A DNA stretch of 60,000 nt from Polytrichum commune (taxonomy: Eukaryota; Streptophyta; Polytrichopsida; Polytrichales; Polytrichaceae), in contig OX485807.1 of the NCBI GenBank assembly GCA_950295325.1, positions 17,643,666 through 17,703,665 on the forward strand, given 5' to 3'. Position 1 is the stretch's first letter. Every line of letters starts with the position of its first letter. The notes under the pieces are model-generated. The model ran no database searches and was not told the origin of the DNA. It saw nothing but the letters and a program-made list of their open reading frames with translations. A program made the position numbers and the translations under genes. Positions 1 through 10,262 of this stretch are shown piece by piece.

Positions 1-295
1 CCTTCACGTAAACACAATATTAGCATTAACACACCCATATAATTATTCACTTGAATAATTTGGGAAAATATATAAACATACATAGGAGCAATTTAGCACT
101 GTGACAATGGTGTCTCCATCGCTATAGGTTTAAGGCCCGTCCACTTAATATGCAAGTGCCATTGTACCATTGCCACTTTGACACATGGCATTTGAGGGAG
201 ATGTGGTGGTTGCATTGGAGACGCCTGAGTTGTAGCATCTCCATTGGAATCCCTCCAATTTCACCTCTAAACACTAGAAGAAAACTTGTCCATTA

Positions 296-976
296 AGGTA
301 GACGAGGCTAATTTGTTAAGCTTCCTTAATCATACACTTATTTTTGGTTCCTAATCGGCGGTACAATGTCTCTAATTTGGTGGGTGAGTAGTATATGGTG
401 ATTTAGAGATAGCCTTGATGATATTTGGGTTAGTCACCTTTGCAAAAACCAAACTACACCCAACATTCTCCATAATTAGGATTGCTATTCACTGAGTTAT
501 GACACGCTTGACTTATGTGCGCGAGATGGGCAAACTAAGAGGCATCAACTTGGCAAATAAGAATGCAATATGTGGTTATGAGGTGCGGACCAACTTGTAT
601 TGTGGGTATTCTATAATGAAAGTGAAGTCGGCAACATTTTATCTTACATGTGACCATTTTATAGACATGACACAACCAACATTGACATTAAACTTGGTTT
701 GCATTGGCAAATGATCCATGTAGAATTTGATTTCAATGTCATCCACTTAGACAACATTGAGCAATAAAAGAGTTCTACCTTATAACATAAGATTGGAAAG
801 CATAGAATCTTTGATTCCGGAGCCTAAATCAACACCTTCCTCAACTCCGACTTCAGCAAGTTCAAATTATTTGGTGATGATTTGCAATTTCAAACATGCT
901 CAAGTTTCTTGTGCTCAAATCCATTGGTTGGATGATTCCACATAGGTGCATATATCCACAATAGCCTCGTCTACCT
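296..976. mobile_element. Short non-autonomous pogo-like element with TA target duplication
   Basis: The two ends are inverted copies of AGGTAGACGAGGCTA (296-310 and the complement at 962-976), each flanked by TA (294-295 and 977-978). A TA duplication is the Tc1/mariner/pogo signature. The first seven bases, AGGTAGA, are the same as the start of the TIR of the large pogo-like element at 5666-10260, so this may be a diverged relative mobilised by the same transposase. The interior holds only short open frames (for example 499-714) that I do not recognise. The flanks 1-293 and 979-1040 show nothing I can name. Confidence 0.6.
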
Positions 977-1041
977 TACAACCATTCGTTGCAACTAAGT
1001 CGTTGTGACCCATGGTGAGAAAATACAAAAATAAATCATGT

Positions 1042-1076
1042 TGATTGTGATTGTGATTGTGATTGTGATTATGATT
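1042..1076. repeat. (GATTGT)n microsatellite
   Basis: Five to six tandem GATTGT units, just upstream of the truncated LINE. No function is implied. Confidence 0.8.
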
Positions 1077-2914
1077 CGAGCAGACATGACATTACTCAAC
1101 AATGCAGGCCTCATAATATAATAGTGCGATGACAAGAGTTTAGTTTGAATTTGAATCTCCGTGTGTAGCTTTTCAAGCATCCCACTGTTATATTACGAGG
1201 GCCCACATGACGAAAGTTGCACATTGCACAAACTAGACAAGTTCTGCGAATGGGCAGGAATGGACCTAGGTATACCCAAATGCGCGATCACGGGATGCCC
1301 TAACAAGTCAAAACTAAATCCACAAGCCTTCAAAATACACTTACAAGAAGCAAATATAAATTTCAGACAACAACAAATACCCATACTTAGCCAACACGAA
1401 CCATATGTATATCTTGGAATTAACCTAGTTCCTTCATTACAGTGGAAAACACAAATGCACATCACCACGGCTAAATTAACCAAACAAAGCAAATTTTTAA
1501 TAACATGCCCAACAACCATGAAACAAAAAATAAAAATGGTCGATACAGTCATAAGAGCTGGTATTGCCTACAGCTTCTATGCCGTACCGTACTCTCTTCC
1601 GGCCATTAAAAAACTAGACAAGAAAATCATCGCCCTACACAAAACCATATGTGGATTACCAAAATGTATGTCAAACACTGTCACACAACTACCACATGAT
1701 ATGTTCGGGACAAAAGCATTTTCATCAAAAAACGCATACATAACATGTATAGGAGAACAACTCATAAATGCCCTAAACGACAAAGGAAGGCTCGGTAGAA
1801 TATACAAAGGTTTAATACAACACATACTTGCTAAACACGGAGGAGCCCAAAACCTACCACGCCTCTCACCGCATGACTGTAGCGATCACCAATTACAAGA
1901 TCCTTATTCCTATTGAAAAAGACAAGTGGAATCCACCTCAAAAGTACACTAGGAAACTTTCCTCTTACCCCTACACCACTAGAAACACAATGGATGTTAC
2001 AAGCACGAAACATCCCAACACTTACCCCCGAACTATCACTAAAATACCTTCACAAGCTAATATTACATAACATATATGAAATAAAACACATCACATGCCC
2101 CAATGGAACACACCTAATGAATAACGAAGAATTTAAAAATCACTACAATAAACCCACTAAATTAGAAAAAACTGCACTAGAATATGCCATAAAACTATTT
2201 TGTAAGCCAACATGCCTTACCCTATGCACACGACAATGCTCAACACATACGATACCAAACACCCTAAAAGATGAATACAAAATAATAAACCATAATATAC
2301 CTCTGAACCCCCAAAGACACCACACTTATGTACCACCACCAATAATGGAAGAATACCCAAAACCACCCCCTTACATACTCAAAGACCCAAAACACTTCCC
2401 GATATACAAAATAAAAAACGACCGCCCATGTGCATACACGGACAAGTACAAAATCAAGAAAAAATACACATCTTACCTATGCCAATGGACACTCCCAAAC
2501 GATATAATCTATGATAAATGGCTACCCCAAAAAGAATTGTTCCCTTGGAACAACCAAGACGCCATAAACCACAACATTCTGCTATTAACACAATACTATA
2601 CCCAAAAATAACACCAATATTTTACTAATATCCTCAATACAAACTTCAACCATGAACAAATGAGAGACACCAGATATATCCCCCCACCACAAACCATACC
2701 CTTATGCCACATACACATCAACGATTGCAACCCAGAGGATGATATTGAAAGCACAGAGTATACTATCCAAACCCAACATGACACTGCACACATCTACGAT
2801 AACACCGGCCGCCACTTAATTACCATCCCGAAAACAAGATTAAACTGGTTATGGGACCAATACCACTCAGCACTAAACACATCACACAACCTAGAACCAC
2901 CCACTCAATCATTC

Positions 2915-3480
2915 GAAACAGAAGTAGCATGGCTATATCAAAGGTATAAATACAAAATCCCCAAAAATGACCCCCTTAAACTCTCTCAATACACACTCCC
3001 AAATACCATCCTTGAAAACCTCATAAACACATTCGAAATAACACACTCATATTTCTCGTCACCAGTAACATGCCCCACTACACTCAGACAATTCCACTCC
3101 CCATTTCCTAGGGATGCAATATTTGGATCAACTGGAAAGGCATTCCAACATAAATGGCATGGAAATGGCTATGCACATCCACACACGAACACCGAAACTC
3201 AACAAGCCCTCCACTGGGCCCGCCTCGCAGCCAAAAATGACTCCAACTCCGTCACAATACTAGTAATGCCAGACAAAAATTGGTATCACAATCCTAACCC
3301 ACATAATGGACCCTTCCCAGACTCACATATTATAACTCACTTCAAAGCTGACACCATCACATACGAAGAACCAACAATTCCCCCATAACTACGTACAGAA
3401 CCTAGAACAGAAACCCACGCTATACAAATAATATGCATACATCACAAAAACACACCCATAGGAATAAATTCCTTTATCCA
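2915..3480 (+). other. Possible degenerate methyltransferase-like domain within the LINE polyprotein
   Basis: Between the RT end and RNase H is a conserved-looking globular stretch: EVAWLYQRYKYKI, then SSPVTCPTTLRQFHSPFP, FGSTGKAFQHKW, and a helix HWARLAAK followed by the hydrophobic strand SVTILVMP. This helix-strand layout, together with a short HPHT stretch near 3175 where an NPPF/DPPW-type motif would sit, reminds me of adenine-methyltransferase-like domains found in some algal retroelements. The catalytic motif itself is not present here, so the domain could be inactive, structural or unrelated. After the TAA at 3386 the frame continues with a THAIQIICIHHKN strand that would belong to the same fold. 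This is inference from pattern only. Confidence 0.3.
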
Positions 3481-3694
3481 ACAAATGAACGATACTGCAA
3501 ACACACTACAAATCCCTGAAATGGTCTGTCAAATTGCTCCACCAACACCACCAGACACACCAGTGAACCGCAATAAAAAATGGGCCAAACTCACCTACCC
3601 ACCTCCACCTACCCCGCCAACCACACAAATACCAACCAGCCTATGGAACATCAACCCGATACAATGCCTACCGCTTAAATACCCGCCCCAATTC

Positions 3695-4130
3695 TGCTAT
3701 TACACGGACGGGTCATTCAAACCACCAAAGCAGCTAAACAATGGGCAATGGGGATGGGAAAAAGCTGGCTACGGCATTTACAACCCTTTCAAAAATCTAA
3801 AAATCACAGAAAGGCTACCAGGACTACAAAATATTCTCCGAGCAGAAATGATGGCTATACATCACACTCTACAACTCCTCACCACAACAAACCGAAATGA
3901 GCCAGCATACATATTCACAGATTGCCTAAACATACTATATCTCTTAAACACACAAATCAAACACCCCACCAGCCATAACAGTCACCCAGACAAAATAATC
4001 CTAGAAAACATGCTTAGAGTGCTAACATCCCGAACACAAATAACCATAATACATAAAATCAAGGCTCACACAAACATAGGAGGAAATGACCAAGCAGATA
4101 TACTAGCCAAACAAGGATGTGAACTAGACC
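3695..4130 (+). other. RNase H domain of the LINE
   Basis: Type I RNase H would remove RNA from the RNA-DNA hybrid during element replication. The expected acidic residues are all visible: YTDGS (Asp, near 3703), RAEMMAI (Glu, near 3844), IFTDCLN (Asp, near 3920) and the terminal KAHTNIGGNDQADILAKQ (His near 4067, Asp near 4096). The spacing and order fit the family, so this domain of the copy looks catalytically intact even though the whole reading frame is broken elsewhere. Confidence 0.85.
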
Positions 4131-4479
4131 ACAGAGATGCTACACTCCCACATGAACACGCACACCCCACACCATACTACCTACAAAAAGACTGGTGGCA
4201 CTCCATGCAAGAAACACCTGACAAAGGCCCCATTAGACACCTCAACAAACATATCCTCAAACATGACAATGAACATAACTTAGCTACAATAGCAAATCAA
4301 ACGCATCAATTACACAAATGGTTGGACAATGATGACATAGATAAAACATTATCAAATGACTTTTGGACGAATCCTAACGTCACAGATAAACAAGAAACAT
4401 GCTTAGTAAAATTCCGAACCGGTCAATATATGGGCCATGCTCGAAAACAACTCTTCTTTGGAAGAGAAGCCTTCCCATC

Positions 4480-5145
4480 AAGAACATGCCCCATATGCAA
4501 TTCGGCAGATGCCGATACATGGCTACATGTACTACTTAAATGCAAACAACAACACATCGGTATAATAAAGCGGTATGGGAAATACGTAAACTCATTGTTT
4601 CAAACCGTACATCAAGGCACTACACATTAATGAATGCAGGAATACATAATGACCAACCACAAGAAAATACAGTCCCATCATGGCTACTCTCATGTACATG
4701 TAACTCCCAAAGATGTCACTGCAACGCTCGGCTCAAACCCGACATACTATGCATCATAGGCCACCCATATAACCACCCACCCCCAGAAACCCCCACACCT
4801 AATATTACCATACAGTTCATAGAATTCACATACTGCAACGACATATTCGCCACTGAAACCTTAGACAGAAAAATTATGAAATACCAACCACTCATAGACA
4901 ACATCTCCACAAAAGGTTGGAAGGTGGCCCCACTCATGGTACTAGTTGCAGGAGCAAGAGGCACAACATATATCCCCTCAATGAAAAACTTGGAATCAAC
5001 ATTTACGCTCCCTATCGCGAAAATCAAAAACACATTTAAACAAATTAATATAATTGCTACACAATACGCGCACTCCATACTTATACATAAACGAAGGTTA
5101 GAAAACCGACAAACTATTAATGATCTCCAAGACCCCCATAATTAA
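4480..5145 (+). other. Zn-knuckle and putative restriction-like (REL) endonuclease C-terminus
   Basis: A zinc-binding segment CPICNSADADTWLHVLLKC (near 4486-4542) has the CxxC...H...C spacing seen after RNase H in many LINEs. After a frameshift near 4558 come PSWLLSCTC and CHC (near 4675-4725), then KPDILCI (near 4731), IQFIEFTYCND (near 4810), a KIMKYQPLI helix and GWKVAPLMVLVAGARG. The order PD, then an acidic residue in a beta strand, then K..KY..L, then a GW...V.GARG strand resembles the PD-(D/E)XK endonuclease at the C-terminus of R2-type LINEs. The same segment is recognisable in the second copy at 58.0-58.3 kb, which supports conservation. The nuclease assignment is inference. Confidence 0.45.
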
Positions 5146-5239
5146 ACTTCATCACCTAAAGCAAATTCCTCACTCCTCCCACCAAAAACCCCAAACAAAA
5201 AAAAACCACATACAACTCACCAGCTACCGAAAGTTAACA

Positions 5240-5400
5240 CTGATTACTAAATATAGTGTCTACGTCCTGAAAGGGGCGAAGTAGTTTTACATCTAAAGCC
5301 AATGCCGTAAGGCTTGGCCTAGGATGTTCTACGAACAGACACTTTATTCACTCTGGCCTCCTTCAGGAGACCGGAGTTCTTCTTCTTCTGCATAATGTTA
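5240..5400 (+). other. LINE 3' tail with conserved hairpin
   Basis: The untranslated tail ends with ACTTTATTCAC followed by an inverted repeat, arms 5351-5361 and 5366-5376 with a TTCA loop, then GGAGTT and a CTT run. Nearly the same ACTTTATTCAC-hairpin-GGAGTTT block occurs at about 11343-11381 in a short insertion flanked by a perfect target duplication. A 3' stem-loop is what many LINE reverse transcriptases recognise on their template RNA, so this is the likely recognition structure. Confidence 0.6.
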
Positions 5401-5427
5401 TGGAATCTCATTACTTGTTATCAAATT

Positions 5428-5475
5428 GAAAAAGGGAAAAAAGGGAAAGAAAAGAAAAGAAAAGAAAAGAAAAAC
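5428..5475. repeat. Purine-rich simple repeat (GAAAA)n
   Basis: A run of A and G, mostly AAAAG units, between the LINE and the next element. No other feature seen in 5400-5665. Confidence 0.7.
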
Positions 5476-5665
5476 ATGTTAGTACAAAGCTTGAAGATTG
5501 TGCATGGGATTGTGACAAATTTTGGACTTGCTCACAAAGTATTAACTTAGTCTTCATTTAAGCATGTTCATGAAAACTACAAAGTATTCCTAATGAGGAC
5601 ATTTGCTTCTTTGTGACATTGGTTCATGGAATTGTGAGGTTGTATGGAAATTAGCACGACATCTA

Positions 5666-5692
5666 AGGTAGAGGGGCCCTTTCCCGCTCGAA
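5666..5692. repeat. Left TIR of pogo-like element 1
   Basis: Starts AGGTAGAGGGGCC after a TA. Matches the complement of 10234-10260 except at one position. Confidence 0.85.
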
Positions 5693-5849
5693 TCTTAGAT
5701 GTGCTTAGTTGGGATGCTGAAATTATATTTTTATTAATTTTGAGCGCTCCACACAGCTGGTGCAAGAGCAACTTTGAAAAAATCAAAATTTTCCAGCTTG
5801 TCTATCATTTCCTACAATTTTTTAAAGGAAACCTTGTAGAGTGACCAAC

Positions 5850-7220
5850 ACTCGCACATAGGATACCTGATATATCCACAGGCTGGATTTCTAAATTTGC
5901 ACTGGTGAATGGTATAAAACCGAACGCTGGCAGCCCCTGACAACAATGGAAAGTGGCGCCAAAAATACCCTCTAGGCTAGGTAATCTCGTGGGAGCGGAG
6001 TCATTTGCCCACTTTTGAGGGGATGAAAAGGGTCCCAAAGCGGGTTGGAATATCATGCGCATGATGTGGCGCACCGTCCAGCTGTTCACCTGCTCCCGCT
6101 CAAAACGTTGTGGCCTCCCACGCCCTCCTCGCCCCGATTCCGCTCCCTCGCCCAATGGTCCTTCCTTTGGGTCGGGCGAACGCTTCTCTAGTCGATTGAA
6201 CGGATTCGCCTTGTGTGCATTCCGCTGTGTAGGGATCACCGTGCGGCAAAAACCCACAGAGCAGAAGCTCCGAGGTGAAGCAATAACGGCTTTGATGAAG
6301 ATTTTGCCGGACTAGATGGCTGGGAGTGATCGAAAATTCTTGAAGGGTGATTTGTTCGTAGGGGCGCCATCTGGGATCACAAGGCGGTTGGGGCTTTTAG
6401 CATTCAACATGCGGTGGATCTCACTCCAACTTGGAGCTCGCAAAGGTGAGAATCTTGTCTGGGGGTTTCCAGTTCTTAAGGGTTTCATCAATCATTCCGA
6501 AGAAGAAGACGAAGAAGAAAAAGAAGCCGGGACTACCAAAATCTTGTGTGCTAAAATCTTAAGACAAGTCTTAGCACAAACACATGTTTTTGGTACTAGT
6601 GGCGAGGTTTTCTCCTATTTAAAATTACTTCGTGGGGTGACTTGGAAGTGTCAAATTCAATGTTGGAATTCCAGGCGGTTGATATGTACAGTGGAGGTAT
6701 TGCCAGCCTTGGTACTAATCTCATTTTCTCAACTACTGCAGTTAATGCGACTTGCTGACTTGATTGGATATGGCCACAACATTGAGACAAGTCCTTGTAA
6801 CATGTATTGCAATTGATTTTTCATCTAATTGCTCCTTTCTATATATACTTTCCGCTCTATGGATTAATATTTAAGGCAGTTGTTACTCTGTTGGGTTTGG
6901 CTAATGATGAATTCTCACATTGGCATTTGGGATTGGTAGCTGCAATCTAGTGGCGACAAGATGAGCACTTCACTGTCTAAACCACAAGGGTCAACGATCG
7001 ATGCAAAAAAGAGTTTAGAGGATTCCCAAGTAGTCCCAGACAAAGATATGTATGTGAGATTTAGGAAAAGAGTTTACAAGATTCCCATGCTTGGGAGAAT
7101 TCCCATGTAGGGAGAGGGAGTCATCTGTTTTAGAAGATGAGAAACTGGCTGCATTTTTGTGGCAGTCATTTGTATGTGAGATTTAGGGACTTAACAGGTG
7201 GTACTAATAAACTCTCATAA
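5850..7220. other. Non-transposase cargo region of pogo-like element 1
   Basis: About 1.4 kb between the left TIR and the transposase tail. The part at 5960-6330 is GC- and CpG-rich, unlike its surroundings, and looks like a promoter or first exon. Open frames exist on both strands (for example 6055-6315 plus, 6316-6816 plus, 5805-6257 minus), but I recognise none. The plus frame at 6316 includes an acidic run, EEEDEEEKE. Candidates are a captured host gene fragment or an accessory gene of the transposon. Confidence 0.35.
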
Positions 7221-7355
7221 TACCACCCTTACAAGAGTCCACAGCTATGACTTTGTTTTCTTGACTGGAAACTGCATGAGTAGTCTAGAAAGTTGGTATT
7301 TGCTGAAAAATAGAGCCAGGTGGAATAATGTTGATCTTGTGTTGTTAATCTTCCT

Positions 7356-9811
7356 ACGCTGGACCTGATCTCGCGTTCTCCTCGGTGTAGAATCTGTATG
7401 CTGGTGGGTAGAAGGCATGGGCGTGGGGATTTGCATAGGGTGGGTACACCCACGGGTATGATACTGGGGCAAGTCGCGGTGCATGAGGTGCTTGAGAGCA
7501 CTGCTAAACCTGCCCGGTATTTGCTAGGATGGCCTGCGCAGGTTGTGGTGGCTCCACCATCTCCCGACGGCCCCTAGTTGCTCCTCCAACTCTTCTGGTA
7601 AGAATCTCCTTCTCCTTCTCTTGTTTTTTCCTTGCTCATTCTTGTGCGCGCTCCTCTTTGAGTTTTTTTTGTTGCTCTTTTGCAACCTTCCTTTGCTCTT
7701 TAGTGGCCTCTTTGTCCTTTTTTCTTCTTCTTTGCAGCTGCAGCTGTGGCCTCTTTTTTTGCTAGAAGTTCCTCTAGTCCTGCAATATAATCCCTAGAAG
7801 TTAAGATTCTGCTACTTGTGTAGTCTAGGAGAGGTTGCTGCCTGGTTCTCTTTTTAGCTGGAATGATCTCAGGCAAGGCTAGGAAATTAGTTATGTTATG
7901 CTCATTTCCCTCACGAATCTGTGCACAAAATGCTGAATCTATTTTGATGTGTTGGTCACTTAAATGGTAGTCGTTTTCTTCTCCATTCTGCACATCTACA
8001 TAGTAGTGCATTGTAGGTGCATCCGTACTGATGCCTTCACATGGTGCATGTAGGTCGCTTCCCTCGCGTGTACCCTCCAGCACCGAAGTCCCCGGACTGC
8101 AAGCTCCGAGATCGCACTCTGCCTGATACGCATCTTCACCTGCGCCGTTTGAGTCCGAGTCATTGGACTGAGTCGCAACGGCAATGTCGTAGCCCTCCTG
8201 CCCCTCTTCGAAACCTTGACTGGGAGTCATTTGGGCCGTGACTGCTTAATCATTTAGTGGCCAGATCCTTGTTTTTTGAAACCCTGACTTGATGTTCTTT
8301 GTAGTCAGGGATTTTTCTAATGCTTCAGATGTTCATTCACATAAGTGTGTTTTTTCTACCTTCTTGCCCTTGTTCAATAAACTCTAGAAGTCTCTAATAT
8401 GTCTGAAAGCAGTTTTGAAAGGTTCAAAACAAGACACATTCAAGGGTTGTAGGACATGGGAAATATGGCTAGGTAAGGAGATGATATCTTAACCTGAATT
8501 CATGGCAACTGTAACTACTTCCAAGGTGACATGCAAATTGTGACCGTCCAAAATTAGCAAGTGTATGTTTGTATTGTCAATTCTTGATGTTTCCTTCAAA
8601 ATGCCAATGAAATGCGAGATCCAGGACTCAAACAACCATTTAGTCATCCATGCGTTAGGTTGCATGGCCATGACCGCATTTGGCTCACAATTTTTGATAT
8701 AATCTTGTAGAAAGTAAGTCCCCTTTAAGATATAGAAGTTAGGGATTTTTCCTCCTGCAGCATTGATACAGGAAATGACAGACAAATGCTCACGTTGGTC
8801 TGGCTCTATGGTGTGGACAATTTTGCTACCTATTTTTGCTAGGACTGTTGCACCCCCCGATCACCCTGCCTACACTCCATTCTCGTCACAATTCCAGATG
8901 TTGGAGGGTGGATATTTAAAGGTATTGTAAAGCTCTAGTAAGTTATTGTAAAGGGTAGCTGCACTTGTGGGGCATAATCCCCCAGCCCTGCCCATCTCTA
9001 AACTTTGGCTTTTCCTAGATACTAACTCTGGATGTCTGAGTTTAAAGCTTCTAAGCCAGGATTTTCTAGGGACTCCGCTGGCACTCCATGGTGTTTCTCT
9101 TGTTTGTGTTGCCATTGCCACTTTTAACCTCAGCTGCCCTGAGGTTAATGGGTGGCCTAGATCTTGCATCTTAAAACAATAATCAAGTAATTTTCCCTCC
9201 TCCTCTTGATTTAACATTGTTTTTGTTCCCCTCTTCCTCCCCATCACTCTGCCATACAGATGGACCCTCAAAGAGGACGTTGGAATCCCAAATGTGCGTG
9301 CAGCAGCTCTTACCTCCATTCCCTGATTTGTGATCGCATCCATGGCTTGTTTTAATGCTGCATCTGTCCAGTTACCCGTTTTCTTCACTGCACCTCTTCT
9401 TTGTGAGCATTTGCTCGCCCCTCCAATGTTGATTGGAGCTGATTGAGTATTATGGGTGCGTCCTATAATGGTCTCAACATCTCTCACTCTGAATTCATAT
9501 TGAGATTGGTTTCTCTGCTCCCACGTGTTTGCACTTCTCAACCCCACCCTCCTAGTTCTCTCGCTTTCCACACTCACAAATTGTGGTATGCGCTCCTGAC
9601 TTTCATTTGCAATGGAATTGACATGCAAAGTAGGGGTACAAATTCTATATCTACTCCTCCCTTGCTGTAATTGAGCCATGTGGTCATCAAAGTCTATGAA
9701 CCGGGACTGCCCACCCTCAACTAAAATTTGCCCTCCCACACCACAAACTTGAGTTTCTGGTATTTCCTCACGGCTCTGAAAGCCCTCAGAATCTTTTACA
9801 AATGTATCCAT
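7356..9811 (-). pseudogene. pogo-like transposase (HTH + DDE_1), inactivated
   Basis: Starting at the ATG at 9811, the minus strand encodes an acidic N-terminus, then a psq-type helix-turn-helix (WTDAALKQAMDAI...AARTFGIPTSSLRVHL), a CENP-B-type HTH (EEEGKLLDYCFKMQDLGHPL) and the DDE_1 core. The first Asp is in NCDENG (near 8880) and the second in LILDGHNLH (near 8545). The third, expected in LQPLDV, reads LQPLN (Asn codon at 8438-8440), so the catalytic triad is broken. Stops interrupt the frame at 8870-8872 (TAG), 8861-8863 (TGA), 8489-8491 (TAA) and several later points. The tail is Lys/Glu-rich, probably coiled coil, with a frameshift in an A-run near 7730, then a Pro/Tyr-rich end. Intact length would be about 800 residues. 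Confidence 0.85.
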
Positions 9812-10233
9812 GACCGATCTAATTAACCTCCAAAGAGCATTCTAACCTCACTCTTGTTGCAAGACTAAAACCCCCATGGTTCCTCACAAATACAAGCACT
9901 TATACATATAAACATGTCCTTACTGGACTACAATAAAAATCATGCTTTACCTCAAGCCGCCCATTTAGGCGCACAAATCCAAACACTTTTATTACAAAAT
10001 CCACCCACTTTGGGGCCAAATTTTTCGAGCTTACAAACTCTTAATTGCACCCCCACTACCCCCTTTTTCCAAACTCTGAAATCCATTTTTCATGCAATCA
10101 GATCATGTAATTTGCCCTACTCTACCCTTCAAAGCGTCCTGTGAACAGTAAAAGCACCCGGATGGGCGCTTCTGTAAACCCACACGTACAGTTCAGTGAA
10201 CCCAGCCTCCGACCCTAGGGGGCGGCATTCAGA

Positions 10234-10260
10234 CCCGAGCGGGAAAAGGCCCCTCTACCT
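10234..10260. repeat. Right TIR of pogo-like element 1
   Basis: Reads CGAGCGGGAAAAGGCC then CCTCTACCT and is followed by TA. It is the inverted partner of 5666-5692. Confidence 0.85.
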
Positions 10261-10262
10261 TA

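Larger units (their letters stand above)
1161..5145 (+). pseudogene. LINE pol polyprotein remnant (RT end, linker, RNase H, Zn knuckle, REL-like domain)
   Basis: From 1161 to about 1912 the frame encodes the end of a reverse transcriptase, recognised by KFCEWAGMDLGIPKCAITG, where the WAG and K..I.G pattern is typical of the region after the catalytic motif. The frame then shifts near 1912. From 1913 to 4630 a single frame is interrupted only by TAA codons at 2609-2611 and 3386-3388. A second shift near 4558 leads into the last segment, ending at 5145. The interruptions make the copy non-functional. Domains are listed separately. The family assignment to a LINE with RNase H is secure; the extra domains are less so. 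Confidence 0.8.
1161..5400 (+). mobile_element. 5'-truncated non-LTR retrotransposon (LINE) with RNase H
   Basis: The plus strand carries a decayed pol-like reading frame that starts inside the reverse transcriptase, just after where the catalytic YADD-type motif would be, and runs through RNase H to a C-terminal domain ending at 5145. An untranslated tail follows to about 5385, ending in a hairpin and a short CTT run. 5' truncation is the usual outcome of target-primed reverse transcription. The coding strand is very rich in A and C. I could not find a convincing target-site duplication, so the exact left end, close to 1170, is uncertain. A diverged relative lies near 57.0-58.3 kb. Confidence 0.85.
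5666..10260 (-). mobile_element. pogo-like DNA transposon (element 1), 4.6 kb, TA target duplication
   Basis: Terminal inverted repeats of about 27 bp begin AGGTAGAGGGGCC and continue TTTCCCGCTCG; the left copy is at 5666-5692 and its complement at 10234-10260, with one mismatch. Both ends are flanked by TA (5664-5665, 10261-10262). The transposase is on the minus strand in the right half and belongs to the DDE_1 (pogo/Tigger/CENP-B) group, which agrees with the TA duplication. The left part, about 5.85-7.2 kb, is extra DNA not explained by the transposase. The transposase is dead, so this copy could move only if another copy supplied the enzyme. Confidence 0.85.

Noticed and set aside
6055-6816. 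Two adjacent plus-strand frames as a single host gene inside pogo-like element 1
   Set aside because: They are in the GC-rich part but contain no recognised domain and no convincing splice sites; kept only as cargo of unknown nature.
7529-7797. Cys/Ser/Leu-rich plus-strand frames as a membrane protein
   Set aside because: They are the antisense of the Lys/Glu-rich transposase tail.
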